A DNA stretch of 64,000 nucleotides from Flavobacterium resistens. GTDB lineage: Bacteria > Bacteroidota > Bacteroidia > Flavobacteriales > Flavobacteriaceae. The position numbers and the translations under genes were made by a program. This document shows, piece by piece, positions 7,845 through 16,112 of this stretch (position 1 is the stretch's first letter; every line of letters begins with the position of its first letter). The notes below the pieces were generated by a model. That model searched no databases. It was given only the letters and a program-made list of their open reading frames with translations, and was not told the DNA's origin. The stretch is from positions 620,001-684,000 of the forward strand of contig NZ_FXTA01000002.1 of NCBI RefSeq assembly GCF_900182645.1, read 5' to 3'.

Positions 7845-9017
7845 ATGAACACAGAAGAATTTGGTTTTGAAACACAAGCCATTAGAACACAATTAGAAAG
7901 ATCTCAGTATTTAGAACATTCGGTGCCTTTGTACCTATCGTCAAGCTTTGTTTTTGAAGATGCCGAAGATATGAGAGCTTCTTTTACAGAAGAAAAAGAA
8001 AGAAATATTTACAGCCGTTTCAGCAATCCAAATACGACTGAGTTTGTGGAGAAAATTTGCAAAATGGAAGGCGCTGAATCTGGTTACGCATTCGCAACCG
8101 GAATGGCTGCGGTATATTCTACTTTTGCCGGATTATTAAATTCGGGAGACCATATTGTGTCTGCAAGCAGCGTTTTCGGTTCTACGCACGCTTTGTTTAT
8201 GACTTATTTTCCAAAATGGAATATCGAAACTTCTTATTTTGAAATCAATAAGCCAGAAACTATCGAAAGTTTCATCAAGCCAAACACCAAAATATTATAC
8301 GCAGAATCGCCAACAAATCCTGGAGTTGATGTGATTGACTTGCAATTATTAGGAGACATTGCTAAAAAACACAACTTGATTTTAATTATCGATAACTGTT
8401 TTGCAACGCCTTATTTACAGCAACCAATTAAATTTGGAGCGCATTTAGTAATACATTCTGCAACAAAATTGATCGACGGACAAGGTCGTGTTTTAGGAGG
8501 AGTTACGGTTGGAAATGCAGATTTAATCAGACAGATTTATTTGTTTTCAAGAAATACAGGTCCGGCTTTATCTCCGTTTAATGCATGGGTTTTGTCAAAA
8601 AGTTTAGAAACTTTAGCGGTTCGTGTAGACAGACATTGTGAAAATGCTTTAAAAGTAGCTGAATTTTTAGAAAGCCATCCAAATGTGAATAGCGTTAAAT
8701 ATCCGTTCTTAAAATCGCATCCACAATATGAAATTGCTAAAAAACAAATGAAAGCTGGTGGAAACATCATCGCATTTGAAATCAAAGGCGGAATTGAAGC
8801 GGGAAGAAAATTCCTGAATTCAATTCAACTTTGTTCATTATCAGCAAATATTGGAGATACAAGAACAATTGTTACGCATCCAGCTTCTACAACGCACAGC
8901 AAGTTATCTGAAGAAGATCAATTAGCTGTTGGAATCACGCAAGGTTTAGTTCGTGTTTCTGTAGGTTTAGAAACCGTAGAAGATGTAATTGCTGATTTGA
9001 AGCAAGCGTTGGCTTAA
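7845..9017 (+). CDS. metZ: O-acylhomoserine sulfhydrylase / trans-sulfuration PLP enzyme (MetZ type)
   Basis: 390-residue Cys/Met-metabolism PLP enzyme. Cofactor aspartate is in IIDNCFATPY (D183) and the Schiff-base lysine in IHSATKLIDGQG (K208). The ATKLIDGQGR signature and length fit MetZ (O-succinylhomoserine sulfhydrylase) better than cystathionine gamma-synthase. As the operon contains metX, the real substrate could be O-acetylhomoserine. Last gene of the SAM-riboswitch operon, followed by a terminator. Partly redundant with metY at 117-1421. Confidence 0.87.
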   Translation: MNTEEFGFETQAIRTQLERSQYLEHSVPLYLSSSFVFEDAEDMRASFTEEKERNIYSRFSNPNTTEFVEKICKMEGAESGYAFATGMAAVYSTFAGLLNSGDHIVSASSVFGSTHALFMTYFPKWNIETSYFEINKPETIESFIKPNTKILYAESPTNPGVDVIDLQLLGDIAKKHNLILIIDNCFATPYLQQPIKFGAHLVIHSATKLIDGQGRVLGGVTVGNADLIRQIYLFSRNTGPALSPFNAWVLSKSLETLAVRVDRHCENALKVAEFLESHPNVNSVKYPFLKSHPQYEIAKKQMKAGGNIIAFEIKGGIEAGRKFLNSIQLCSLSANIGDTRTIVTHPASTTHSKLSEEDQLAVGITQGLVRVSVGLETVEDVIADLKQALA

Positions 9018-9038
9018 AACCAAAATATAATAAAATTA

Positions 9039-9069
9039 AGGGCTGTTTTTTTAAATAGCCCTTTTTTGT
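9039..9069 (+). terminator. Intrinsic terminator of the metX operon
   Basis: AAGGGCT / AGCCCTT stem around a T/A-rich loop, followed by a T-run (9063-9068). Confidence 0.8.
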
Positions 9070-9111
9070 ATATCAAGGATTTTTTTTGAAATAATTTTTA
9101 GTTTTGAAAAT

Positions 9112-9627
9112 ATGATAAAACCAAGATTACTTTTGTTATCTGATTTGTTTGGAGGCAATCCGGAATGGATTGAATATTATATTCAGATATTAGAGCCAAA
9201 ATTTGAAATTCAATATTATGATGTTCTTCAATTGGCTGATATTGATTCATCTAATTTATTAGAGACAGATATTCACAATCAATTTTTAAATGGAGGAATT
9301 GAAAAAGCTGTTGATAATTTATTGGCTTCAGAAAAAAGCGAGGTTGCTGTTTTAGCTTTTAGCATTGGTGGTACAATTGCCTGGAAAGCATCATTAAAAG
9401 GTTTAAAAATAACAAAGCTAATTGCAATTTCCTCAACAAGATTAAGATTTGAAACGGAAGTTCCTAATTGTGAAACCAAACTTTATTTTGGCGAGCAGGA
9501 TCTAAATTCGCCCAGCAGTGAATGGTTTTCAAAATTAAAAATAGAAAAACATATTCTCGAAAATCAAAAACACCAATTGTATTTAGACGAAAAGAATGTT
9601 ATTTTGATTTGTAGTAATTTGTTGTAA
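9112..9627 (+). CDS. Small alpha/beta-hydrolase-like protein
   Basis: 171 residues with a compact alpha/beta-hydrolase pattern: strand LRLLLLSDLFGG-like start, nucleophile elbow AFSIGGTIAWK (S84), an aspartate after a strand in YFGEQD (D130) and a late histidine (H154). No signal peptide. This is short for the superfamily and lacks a lid, so it may be an esterase/thioesterase-like protein of unknown substrate. It follows the metX-operon terminator, but no clear promoter was seen; function not assigned. Confidence 0.6.
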   Translation: MIKPRLLLLSDLFGGNPEWIEYYIQILEPKFEIQYYDVLQLADIDSSNLLETDIHNQFLNGGIEKAVDNLLASEKSEVAVLAFSIGGTIAWKASLKGLKITKLIAISSTRLRFETEVPNCETKLYFGEQDLNSPSSEWFSKLKIEKHILENQKHQLYLDEKNVILICSNLL

Positions 9628-9653
9628 TTCATTCGTCAAAAATTATACTTTTG
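9622..9653 (+). promoter_or_regulatory. Predicted promoter of the RDD gene
   Basis: TTG at 9622-9624, a 21-base spacer and a perfect -7 box TACTTTTG at 9646-9653. It overlaps the end of the preceding coding region. Confidence 0.6.
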
Positions 9654-9697
9654 TTATAACCAAAATCTAATTAATAATAAAAACCACGAACTAGTTT

Positions 9698-10198
9698 ATG
9701 AGTAACTCTGGATACATACTTGATGATCGACTGCTGGCTTCCGTAGGAATCCGTTTTTTAAATTATATTTTAGATACTGTATTTGTAATTGCAATTTTTA
9801 TGGGACTTTGTCTTTTTGCCGGAGTTCTTATTGGTTTATTTGAATTGACGGGGCTTGGTGAGTGGATGGACAGTTTAGGGAATTGGGGCTGGAATTTGGT
9901 AATATTTGCGATTTACTTTTTTTACTTTTTAATTACCGAAGGATTGTTTGGAAGATCGCTTGCGAAGTTTATAACAGGAACCATTGTTGTTAATGAATAT
10001 GGTGAAAAAGCTGATTTTGCTGACATTGTCAAAAGATGTTTTTGTCGATTTATACCTTTTGATATGTTTTCATACTTAGGATCAAGAGGCTGGCACGATT
10101 CTCTTTCCGATACTTATGTGGTGAATAAAAAAGCCTTGGTTGAAGAAATAAAAACATTTCACGAGTTTAATTTAATCGGAAGTAACGAAGTAATCTGA
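9698..10198 (+). CDS. RDD family membrane protein
   Basis: 166 residues with an RDD-type start (R19 and D26 in IRFLNYILDTVF) and three hydrophobic segments at roughly 20-50 and 64-80. The segment GRSLAKFITGTIVV after the second membrane region is typical for RDD proteins, as is the late WHDSLSDTYVV. Role unknown in general; some RDD proteins move small ions or solutes. Own promoter at 9622-9653; no operon partner evident. Confidence 0.75.
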   Translation: MSNSGYILDDRLLASVGIRFLNYILDTVFVIAIFMGLCLFAGVLIGLFELTGLGEWMDSLGNWGWNLVIFAIYFFYFLITEGLFGRSLAKFITGTIVVNEYGEKADFADIVKRCFCRFIPFDMFSYLGSRGWHDSLSDTYVVNKKALVEEIKTFHEFNLIGSNEVI

Positions 10199-10331
10199 TA
10201 GAACAAGTAGAATATAATTTCCTTTCTGTTATTATTCTCATTTAAAAAGCCTATTTTTGTTGCAGAAATAAATGTAATCGTTTTCGGGGCATTAATTTCG
10301 AAACAAATATTTTGCAATTTAAAATTTAAAG

Positions 10332-10742
10332 ATGCTTTCAAAAAAAACAAAATACGGAATAAAAGCGTTGACTTATTTGGCCAGACGAGAAAATAATGAT
10401 CCTGTTCAAATTGCCGAAATCGCGAAAAACGAACATATTTCGATTAAGTTTTTAGAGAGTATTTTATTGCTTTTAAGGAATTCCGGTTTTCTTGGAGCCA
10501 AAAAAGGAAAAGGCGGCGGCTATTATCTAATCAAAGATCCGAAAGATATAAGCATGGCAAAAGTCTATCGAATTTTAGAAGGGCCAATTGCATTATTGCC
10601 TTGCGCAAGTCATAATTTTTATGAAAGATGTGACGACTGTGATGACGAATCTACCTGTGCAGCCCGAAGATTAATGACTGAAGTTAGAGATAATACACTT
10701 AAAATATTAGAAAGTAATTCTTTAGCAGATATTGCTTTTTAA
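10332..10742 (+). CDS. Rrf2 family transcriptional regulator with four-cysteine cluster
   Basis: 136 residues. N-terminal winged helix typical of Rrf2 (SKKTKYGIKALTYLA, then the GGGYYLIKDP wing). The C-terminal part has C91, C100, C103 and C109 (spacing C-x8-C-x2-C-x5-C), different from the C-x5-C-x5-C of IscR, so it could bind an Fe-S cluster or zinc, or sense thiols. Family members include IscR, NsrR and the cysteine regulator CymR. It lies just before the two TauE exporters and the sulfate-assimilation operon, so control of sulfur uptake is a reasonable inference. Ends in a bidirectional terminator. Confidence 0.85.
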   Translation: MLSKKTKYGIKALTYLARRENNDPVQIAEIAKNEHISIKFLESILLLLRNSGFLGAKKGKGGGYYLIKDPKDISMAKVYRILEGPIALLPCASHNFYERCDDCDDESTCAARRLMTEVRDNTLKILESNSLADIAF

Positions 10743-10750
10743 GAAATAAA

Positions 10751-10787
10751 AAAGACCATTTCAAAATAGAAATGGTCTTTTTTTATA
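10751..10787. terminator. Bidirectional terminator between rrf2 and tauE
   Basis: Twelve-base perfect stem, AAAGACCATTTC with its complement, flanked by A-run and T-run, serving the converging Rrf2 and exporter genes. Confidence 0.85.
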
Positions 10788-10799
10788 ATAATGTTTTAG

Positions 10800-11582
10800 T
10801 TAAAAAATCAATTTATATCCAGTAAAGAATAACATTACTGCGATAGCATTTCTAAGAAATTGATCCGGAACTTTTCCGCTCAGCATACTTCCCATATATA
10901 TTCCAGGAAGTGATCCCATTAACAGCTGGCCAAGTAATCCTAAATCAAGATTTCCCATTGAAGCATGTCCGATTCCAGCAACAAGCGTTAATGGAACTGC
11001 ATGAGCAATTTCGGTTCCCACTAAGCGAGGTAGCGGTAATAAAGGATAAAGAAAAAATAAAGTTACGGTTCCCAAAGCGCCAGCGCCAATGGATGTTACG
11101 GTCACGGTCGCACCAAGTAATACTCCAATTGCAATAGTCAGCATATTTTGAGTGTGGCTTTCGCTGTGGAATTTATCTCCTGCATGTTTTTGAGAAAATT
11201 TCAAAATTTTGTTTTTGAATATAATAGCAATTGATGTAAATAATAATGCCCAACCTAAACTAAACTTTATAACATGATTAATGGTCTCAATATCTGTTTT
11301 AATACTGTTTAGAATCCATAAAGTTACTAAAGCTGCTGGAACACTGCCTAATGTAAGCCAGCCTGTAATTTTCCAGTTTATGTTTCCTTTTTTATGATGA
11401 ACAAATATTCCTCCAGCTTTCGTAAAAGCGGCATAAAGCAAATCTGTACCGACTGCAGTTGTTGGCGGAATATTAAAAAACAACAAAATAGGAGTCATTA
11501 AAGAACCACCACCTACGCCAGTTAAACCAACAATAAAACCGACTGCTAATCCGGCAATTACAAGACCAATTTGAAAATCCAT
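10800..11582 (-). CDS. TauE/SafE family exporter (minus strand copy)
   Basis: 260-residue polytopic membrane protein of the sulfite/sulfonate exporter family. Repeated GLTGVGGGSLMTPILL-type half (20-35) and the second-half motif SIGAGALGTVTLFFLYPLLPLPRLVGT. About seven to eight hydrophobic segments. Family members move sulfite, sulfoacetate or other organo-sulfur anions. It is convergent with the Rrf2 gene and divergent from the second TauE copy at 11892, to which it is only distantly similar. Direction and substrate are inferred. Confidence 0.83.
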   Translation of the reverse strand: MDFQIGLVIAGLAVGFIVGLTGVGGGSLMTPILLFFNIPPTTAVGTDLLYAAFTKAGGIFVHHKKGNINWKITGWLTLGSVPAALVTLWILNSIKTDIETINHVIKFSLGWALLFTSIAIIFKNKILKFSQKHAGDKFHSESHTQNMLTIAIGVLLGATVTVTSIGAGALGTVTLFFLYPLLPLPRLVGTEIAHAVPLTLVAGIGHASMGNLDLGLLGQLLMGSLPGIYMGSMLSGKVPDQFLRNAIAVMLFFTGYKLIF

Positions 11583-11802
11583 AAAAAAAGTTTGGCGCTA
11601 AAATACAACATTTTTATAATTATCCTATAGATATTGTAGAGATTAAAAAACGTATTTAATAAACAAGCTTTTTTACTATTTATATTGTTCAAATATGTTG
11701 TGAAATGATATTATTTGTGAAATTAATTTATCAAAATCTTAAATAGTTCTTTTATAATGTAATGAATGTGTAAATGAGCTTTAAAAAAATCAAAATAATG
11801 TT

Positions 11803-11831
11803 TTGATTATTCTAAATAAGTAGTATTTTTG
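11803..11831 (+). promoter_or_regulatory. Promoter of the sulfate-assimilation operon
   Basis: TTG at 11803-11805, 18-base spacer, and a perfect -7 box TATTTTTG at 11824-11831; start expected near 11837. Confidence 0.65.
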
Positions 11832-11840
11832 CAAAGTAAT

Positions 11841-11864
11841 CTATTAACCCGATAGGGTAATAGG
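11841..11864 (+). promoter_or_regulatory. Inverted repeat at the mRNA 5' end (operator or 5' hairpin)
   Basis: CTATTA-A-CCC, loop GATA, GGG-TAATAG: nine pairs with one bulged A. It begins within a few bases of the predicted transcription start, so it is either a repressor operator overlapping the start site or an RNA hairpin at the extreme 5' end. The nearby Rrf2 regulator is a plausible binder; this is inference. Confidence 0.55.
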
Positions 11865-11891
11865 TTTTGAAAACAAATTCAATTATTTAAT

Positions 11892-12779
11892 ATGGAGAAA
11901 GAACTGAAAATAAATAGTGCAGATTCGTTCAAAGAAAAGCTTTGGATCGGAATTCCTGTTGTTTTGCTAGTAGGTTTATTATCTGTATTAATTTATAATC
12001 ATCATGCTGAGTTTTCGTGGAGCGGGTTTGTAAATGGTTTTAATGAAGAATTTTTAGTGTTTTTTGCTATTGGAGTTTTTGCTCAGTTAGTTGATGGAAC
12101 TTTAGGAATGGGATATGGAGCAACTTCTACATCATTTTTATTGGCTTATGGAGTTCCGCCAGTTGTAAGTAGTACGGCAGTTCACGTTTCTGAAATGTTT
12201 ACTACTGGAGCATCGGCACTTTCACATCATAGATTCGGAAACATTAATAAAAAACTAGTAAAACATTTATTGATTCCGGGTGTTTTAGGGTCAATTACAG
12301 GAGCTTATTTATTGTCAGATGTTATAAATGGGGATGTTATTAAGCCTTTTATTGCAGTGTATATGATCGTTTTGGCGGTTATCATTATTAGAAAAGCATT
12401 AAAGAAAAATATAGAAAAGAAGAAAACGAAAAAATTAGGTGTTTTAGCTGTTTTCGGCGGATTTATGGATTCTGTTGGAGGCGGAGGCTGGGGACCGATT
12501 GTGACTTCAACTTTATTGGGAAGAGGAAGAAATCCAAGATATACTATTGGTTCGGTAAATGCAGCTGAGTTTGCGATTTCGTTTGCAAGTGGTATAACGT
12601 TCATGCTTTTTGGTGGAATCCACGGTTGGCAGGTAATCATCGGATTGATTTTGGGAGGAGTCATTTCAGCGCCATTAGCAGCATATTTGGTAAATAAAAT
12701 CAAAAGAAAACCAATGATGGTTGCGGTTGGGATTCTAATTATATTATTGAGTTTAAAAACATTATCTAAATTATTGTAA
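11892..12779 (+). CDS. TauE/SafE family sulfite exporter (operon copy)
   Basis: 295 residues, longer than the 10800 copy owing to a charged cytoplasmic N-terminus (1-18) and a hydrophobic segment at 18-38. The core motifs are AQLVDGTLGMGYGATSTSFLL and GFMDSVGGGGWGPIVTSTLLG, typical for the family. First gene of the sulfate-assimilation operon, 28 bases before cysH, so it probably handles sulfite or a related anion either as a relief valve for toxic sulfite or as an importer. Direction cannot be told from sequence. Confidence 0.85.
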   Translation: MEKELKINSADSFKEKLWIGIPVVLLVGLLSVLIYNHHAEFSWSGFVNGFNEEFLVFFAIGVFAQLVDGTLGMGYGATSTSFLLAYGVPPVVSSTAVHVSEMFTTGASALSHHRFGNINKKLVKHLLIPGVLGSITGAYLLSDVINGDVIKPFIAVYMIVLAVIIIRKALKKNIEKKKTKKLGVLAVFGGFMDSVGGGGWGPIVTSTLLGRGRNPRYTIGSVNAAEFAISFASGITFMLFGGIHGWQVIIGLILGGVISAPLAAYLVNKIKRKPMMVAVGILIILLSLKTLSKLL

Positions 12780-12807
12780 AAAATAATTTTAGAAAGGAAG
12801 AGAGATT

Positions 12808-13518
12808 ATGAGTGCGATTATAGTACAAGAATTATTAGATAAAACAAAAGATTTTTCGCTTGACGAAACCTTAGTTTTTTTAGCAGAAAAATTTCCAGGA
12901 AAAGTAATTTTTTCGACCTCTTTTGGTCAGGAAGATCAGGTAATTACAGATTTCATTGCAAAAAGTAATACTGATATTACCGTTTTTACTTTAGATACAG
13001 GGAGATTATTTCAGGAAACTTACGATGTTTTTCACAAAACATTAAAAAAATATAAAAGACCTATTGAAGTTTTTTTCCCAGAAGCGACTGCGGTAGAAAA
13101 TCTTCTAAAAACAAAAGGTCCAAACAGCTTTTACGATTCAGTTGAAAACAGAAAAGAATGTTGTTTTATTCGAAAAGTTGTTCCGTTAAGAAAAGCTTTG
13201 GCAGGAAACTCAGTTTGGATTACGGGATTAAGAGCCGAACAATCAGAAAACAGACACGATTTAAATCTGTTTGAATATGATGGAAACTTCGAAATCATAA
13301 AATTTAATCCGTTACTAAAATGGACTTTAGAAGAAGTTGAAACGTATTTATCTGAAAATAATGTTCCGCAAAATGCATTGCACAAACAAGGTTTCGTAAG
13401 CATTGGATGCGCACCTTGTACAAGAGCAATCTTTCCAGGTGAAGATATCAGAGCCGGAAGATGGTGGTGGGAATCAAGCCATAAAGAGTGTGGTTTGCAT
13501 AGTGCTAAGAAAGAGTAG
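12808..13518 (+). CDS. cysH: Assimilatory adenylyl-sulfate (APS) reductase
   Basis: 236 residues of the PAPS/APS reductase family. The catalytic cysteine is in KECGLH (C228), and the two iron-sulfur pairs CC (118-119) and CxxC (C201, C204) are present; these four cysteines bind a 4Fe-4S cluster in APS-type enzymes and are absent from E. coli CysH. The protein should therefore reduce APS directly, with thioredoxin as donor, yielding sulfite. This matches the absence of an APS kinase (cysC) and of a kinase fusion on CysN here. PLP-independent, cytosolic; operon position two. Confidence 0.92.
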   Translation: MSAIIVQELLDKTKDFSLDETLVFLAEKFPGKVIFSTSFGQEDQVITDFIAKSNTDITVFTLDTGRLFQETYDVFHKTLKKYKRPIEVFFPEATAVENLLKTKGPNSFYDSVENRKECCFIRKVVPLRKALAGNSVWITGLRAEQSENRHDLNLFEYDGNFEIIKFNPLLKWTLEEVETYLSENNVPQNALHKQGFVSIGCAPCTRAIFPGEDIRAGRWWWESSHKECGLHSAKKE

Positions 13519-13648
13519 AAGAGACAAGAAGCAAGAAGCAAGACTTCTGCTAGAGAATAGAATATAGAATAAAGAGTAGAGATTTTTAGATGAGGTGACA
13601 ACTTGAAACCTAAAACTTGAAACTCACAAAATATCAAACAAAAAAACA

Positions 13649-14548
13649 ATGAGTTCAGTATTAAAAACAAACGCTTTAGAGAGTGAAGCGATATACATTT
13701 TCAGAGAAGTAATTTCACAGTTTGACAAACCGGTTTTACTTTTCTCAGGAGGAAAAGATTCTATTACATTAGTGCGTTTAGCGCAAAAAGCATTTTTCCC
13801 TGCTAAGATTCCGTTTCCTCTATTGCACGTTGATACAGGACACAATTTCCCTGAGACAATCGCTTTCAGAGATAAATTGGTAGAAGAATTAGGTTTAGAG
13901 TTGATCGTTCGTAATGTTCAGGATGCTATTGATGAAGGAAAAGTAGTTGAAGAAACTGGAAAATACTCAAGCCGTAACAGCTTGCAGACTACAACACTTT
14001 TAGATGCAATTGAAGAATTTAAGTTTGATGCTTGTATTGGTGGAGCACGTCGTGATGAAGAAAAAGCAAGAGCTAAAGAACGTATTTTTTCTGTTCGTGA
14101 TGATTTCGGACAATGGGACGAAAAAAATCAGAGACCTGAGTTGTTTGATATTTTGAATGGAAAGATTGAAAATGGACAAAACGTTCGTGTTTTCCCAATT
14201 TCAAACTGGACAGAATTAGATGTTTGGAGTTATATCGAAAAAGAACATATCGAAATTCCATCAATCTATTTTTCACATAAAAGAAAAGTTTTTTTGAGAG
14301 ACGGTTTAATCTGGTCGCATTCTCCTTTTGTGTATCAGGAAGAAGACGAACAAATCGAAGAAAGAATTGTTCGCTTCAGAACCGTTGGAGATATGAGTTG
14401 TACCGCAGCAGTTGAGTCTTACGCAGCAACAATCGAAGAAGTTGTAGGCGAAATTAGAGAATCAACAATTTCTGAAAGAGGAGCCAGAATCGATGATAAA
14501 CGTTCTGAAGCCGCAATGGAGAAAAGAAAACAACAAGGATATTTTTAA
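13649..14548 (+). CDS. cysD: Sulfate adenylyltransferase subunit 2
   Basis: 299 residues, close to the usual CysD length. ATP-pyrophosphatase P-loop SGGKDS (33-38), HVDTGHNFPE, and GGARRDEEKARAKER match the family throughout. With CysN it makes APS from sulfate and ATP, with GTP hydrolysis driving the reaction. The 130-base gap after cysH holds degenerate CTTGAAAC and AGAAGCAAG repeat runs but no terminator, consistent with one operon. Confidence 0.95.
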   Translation: MSSVLKTNALESEAIYIFREVISQFDKPVLLFSGGKDSITLVRLAQKAFFPAKIPFPLLHVDTGHNFPETIAFRDKLVEELGLELIVRNVQDAIDEGKVVEETGKYSSRNSLQTTTLLDAIEEFKFDACIGGARRDEEKARAKERIFSVRDDFGQWDEKNQRPELFDILNGKIENGQNVRVFPISNWTELDVWSYIEKEHIEIPSIYFSHKRKVFLRDGLIWSHSPFVYQEEDEQIEERIVRFRTVGDMSCTAAVESYAATIEEVVGEIRESTISERGARIDDKRSEAAMEKRKQQGYF

Positions 14549-14705
14549 TAATTATGAGTTATGAATTGTGAATTATGAATGCAATTCGGAACTGAATTTT
14601 AAAAGTGAAATCAAGAAAACAAAAACATACAGATTTAAATTTTAGACAAAGTTTTTCAACTTGAAACTTGAAACAAAAATTAAACCTGAAACAAAATATT
14701 ACAGA

Positions 14706-15950
14706 ATGGACGTTTTAAAAATAGCAACAGCAGGAAGTGTAGATGACGGAAAAAGTACTTTGATCGGAAGATTATTGTACGATACAAAATCATTGACGAC
14801 TGATAAAATAGAAGCAATCGAAAAAAGCAGTAAACAAAAAGGATACGATTATCTTGATTTTTCTTTAGCAACAGATGGTTTAGTAGCAGAAAGAGAACAA
14901 GGAATCACGATTGACGTTGCGCATATTTATTTTTCGACTGCAAAGAAAAGTTACATTATTGCCGATACTCCGGGTCACGTTGAATATACAAGAAACATGG
15001 TTACAGGAGCTTCGACTTCTCAGGTTTCTATCATTTTGATCGATGCAAGAAAAGGAGTTATTGAGCAGACTTACCGTCACTTTTTTATCAATAATTTGTT
15101 GAGAGTAAAAGAGGTAATTGTTGCGATTAACAAAATGGATTTGGTTGATTATTCAGAAGAAGTTTTCAATAAAATCAAAGCCGATTTTCAGGCATTAAAT
15201 GCAAAAAGTACTTTCAAAGAGCAGAATGTAAGTTATATTCCGTTAAGTGCGATCAACGGCGGAAACGTGGTTGACCAATCAGAAAACATGCCTTGGTACG
15301 ATGGACAAACTGTATTGGAACATTTAGAAGGATTACATGCTTCTGATGTTTTTGAAGCAGGAAAAGCACGTTTTCCGGTTCAAACCGTAATTCGTCCAAA
15401 AACAGAAGAATATCACGATTTTAGAGGTTACGCTGGAAAATTATACGGAAACTCAATAAAAGTGGGAGATGCTGTAACAGTTCTTCCTTCTTTAACAGAA
15501 TCAAAAGTATCTAAAATTCACTTTTTCGATAAAACATTTGATGAAGCCGTTGCAGGTTCTTCGATCACAATCGAATTAGAAAATGATATCAATGTAACGA
15601 GAGGTGATATGATTGTAAAATCGGATGAACTTCCAAAAATTGAAAAAGACATTACCACAACAGTTTGCTGGATGGACAGTAAAAAACTGGTTCCGGGAAC
15701 TAAATATTTGGTACAACACAATACAAACCGAGTTTTAGCAAAAGTAGAAAGCATCAAAAATACAATTGCAACAGATTACTCTGGAACGACAGAAGCTTCA
15801 CAATTAGCCATCAACGAAATTGGAGAAGTAACGATCAAATTAAGTAAGCCGTTATATTTTGATTCATACAACGAAAACAAATCAAACGGAGCTTTCATCT
15901 TAATTGATACAGCAACAAACACAACAGCAGGAGTAGGATTCATTAGGTAG
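14706..15950 (+). CDS. cysN: Sulfate adenylyltransferase subunit 1 (GTPase)
   Basis: 414 residues counted from ATG 14706 (MDVLKIATAG). The frame is open back to a TTG at 14661, but that TTG lies inside a CTTGAAAC repeat run and would add 15 residues not expected in the family, so the ATG is preferred. GTPase motifs: G1 GSVDDGKS (10-17), DTPGH, and NKMD; EF-Tu-like domains 2 and 3 follow. No CysC kinase domain is fused, in agreement with the APS-type CysH. Confidence 0.94.
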   Translation: MDVLKIATAGSVDDGKSTLIGRLLYDTKSLTTDKIEAIEKSSKQKGYDYLDFSLATDGLVAEREQGITIDVAHIYFSTAKKSYIIADTPGHVEYTRNMVTGASTSQVSIILIDARKGVIEQTYRHFFINNLLRVKEVIVAINKMDLVDYSEEVFNKIKADFQALNAKSTFKEQNVSYIPLSAINGGNVVDQSENMPWYDGQTVLEHLEGLHASDVFEAGKARFPVQTVIRPKTEEYHDFRGYAGKLYGNSIKVGDAVTVLPSLTESKVSKIHFFDKTFDEAVAGSSITIELENDINVTRGDMIVKSDELPKIEKDITTTVCWMDSKKLVPGTKYLVQHNTNRVLAKVESIKNTIATDYSGTTEASQLAINEIGEVTIKLSKPLYFDSYNENKSNGAFILIDTATNTTAGVGFIR

Positions 15951-15956
15951 TTTCAC

Positions 15957-16107
15957 TGCTGTAAGCAATAAGCTATAGGCTGTAAGCTTTTAGCAAAAAC
16001 GTATAAAAGGCATGCAAGAAAGCTTAAAGCTTATTGTCTAAAGCCGAAAGCAAGAAAAACACAAAGTTAAAAAGCTTATAGCCTAAAGCTTAAAGCCTAA
16101 AGCGAAA
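15957..16107. repeat. TAAAGC-type degenerate repeat run
   Basis: The whole cysN-sulfite reductase gap is built from variants of a six-to-seven-base word: gctgtaagc, aagctatagg, cttaaagc, ctaaagcc, taaagcg. Both orientations occur, making several weak hairpins around AAGCTT. No terminator T-run. Similar runs with other words lie in other gaps of this window. Confidence 0.6.
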
Positions 16108-16112
16108 GAAAA

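Noticed and set aside
14661..14705. TTG start for cysN 15 codons upstream
   Set aside because: The TTG is inside a CTTGAAAC repeat run and the added residues are not expected in CysN; ATG 14706 is preferred.
15957..16107. Possible CRISPR-like repeat array
   Set aside because: Units are six to eight bases, degenerate, and have no regular spacers; no cas genes are present in the window.
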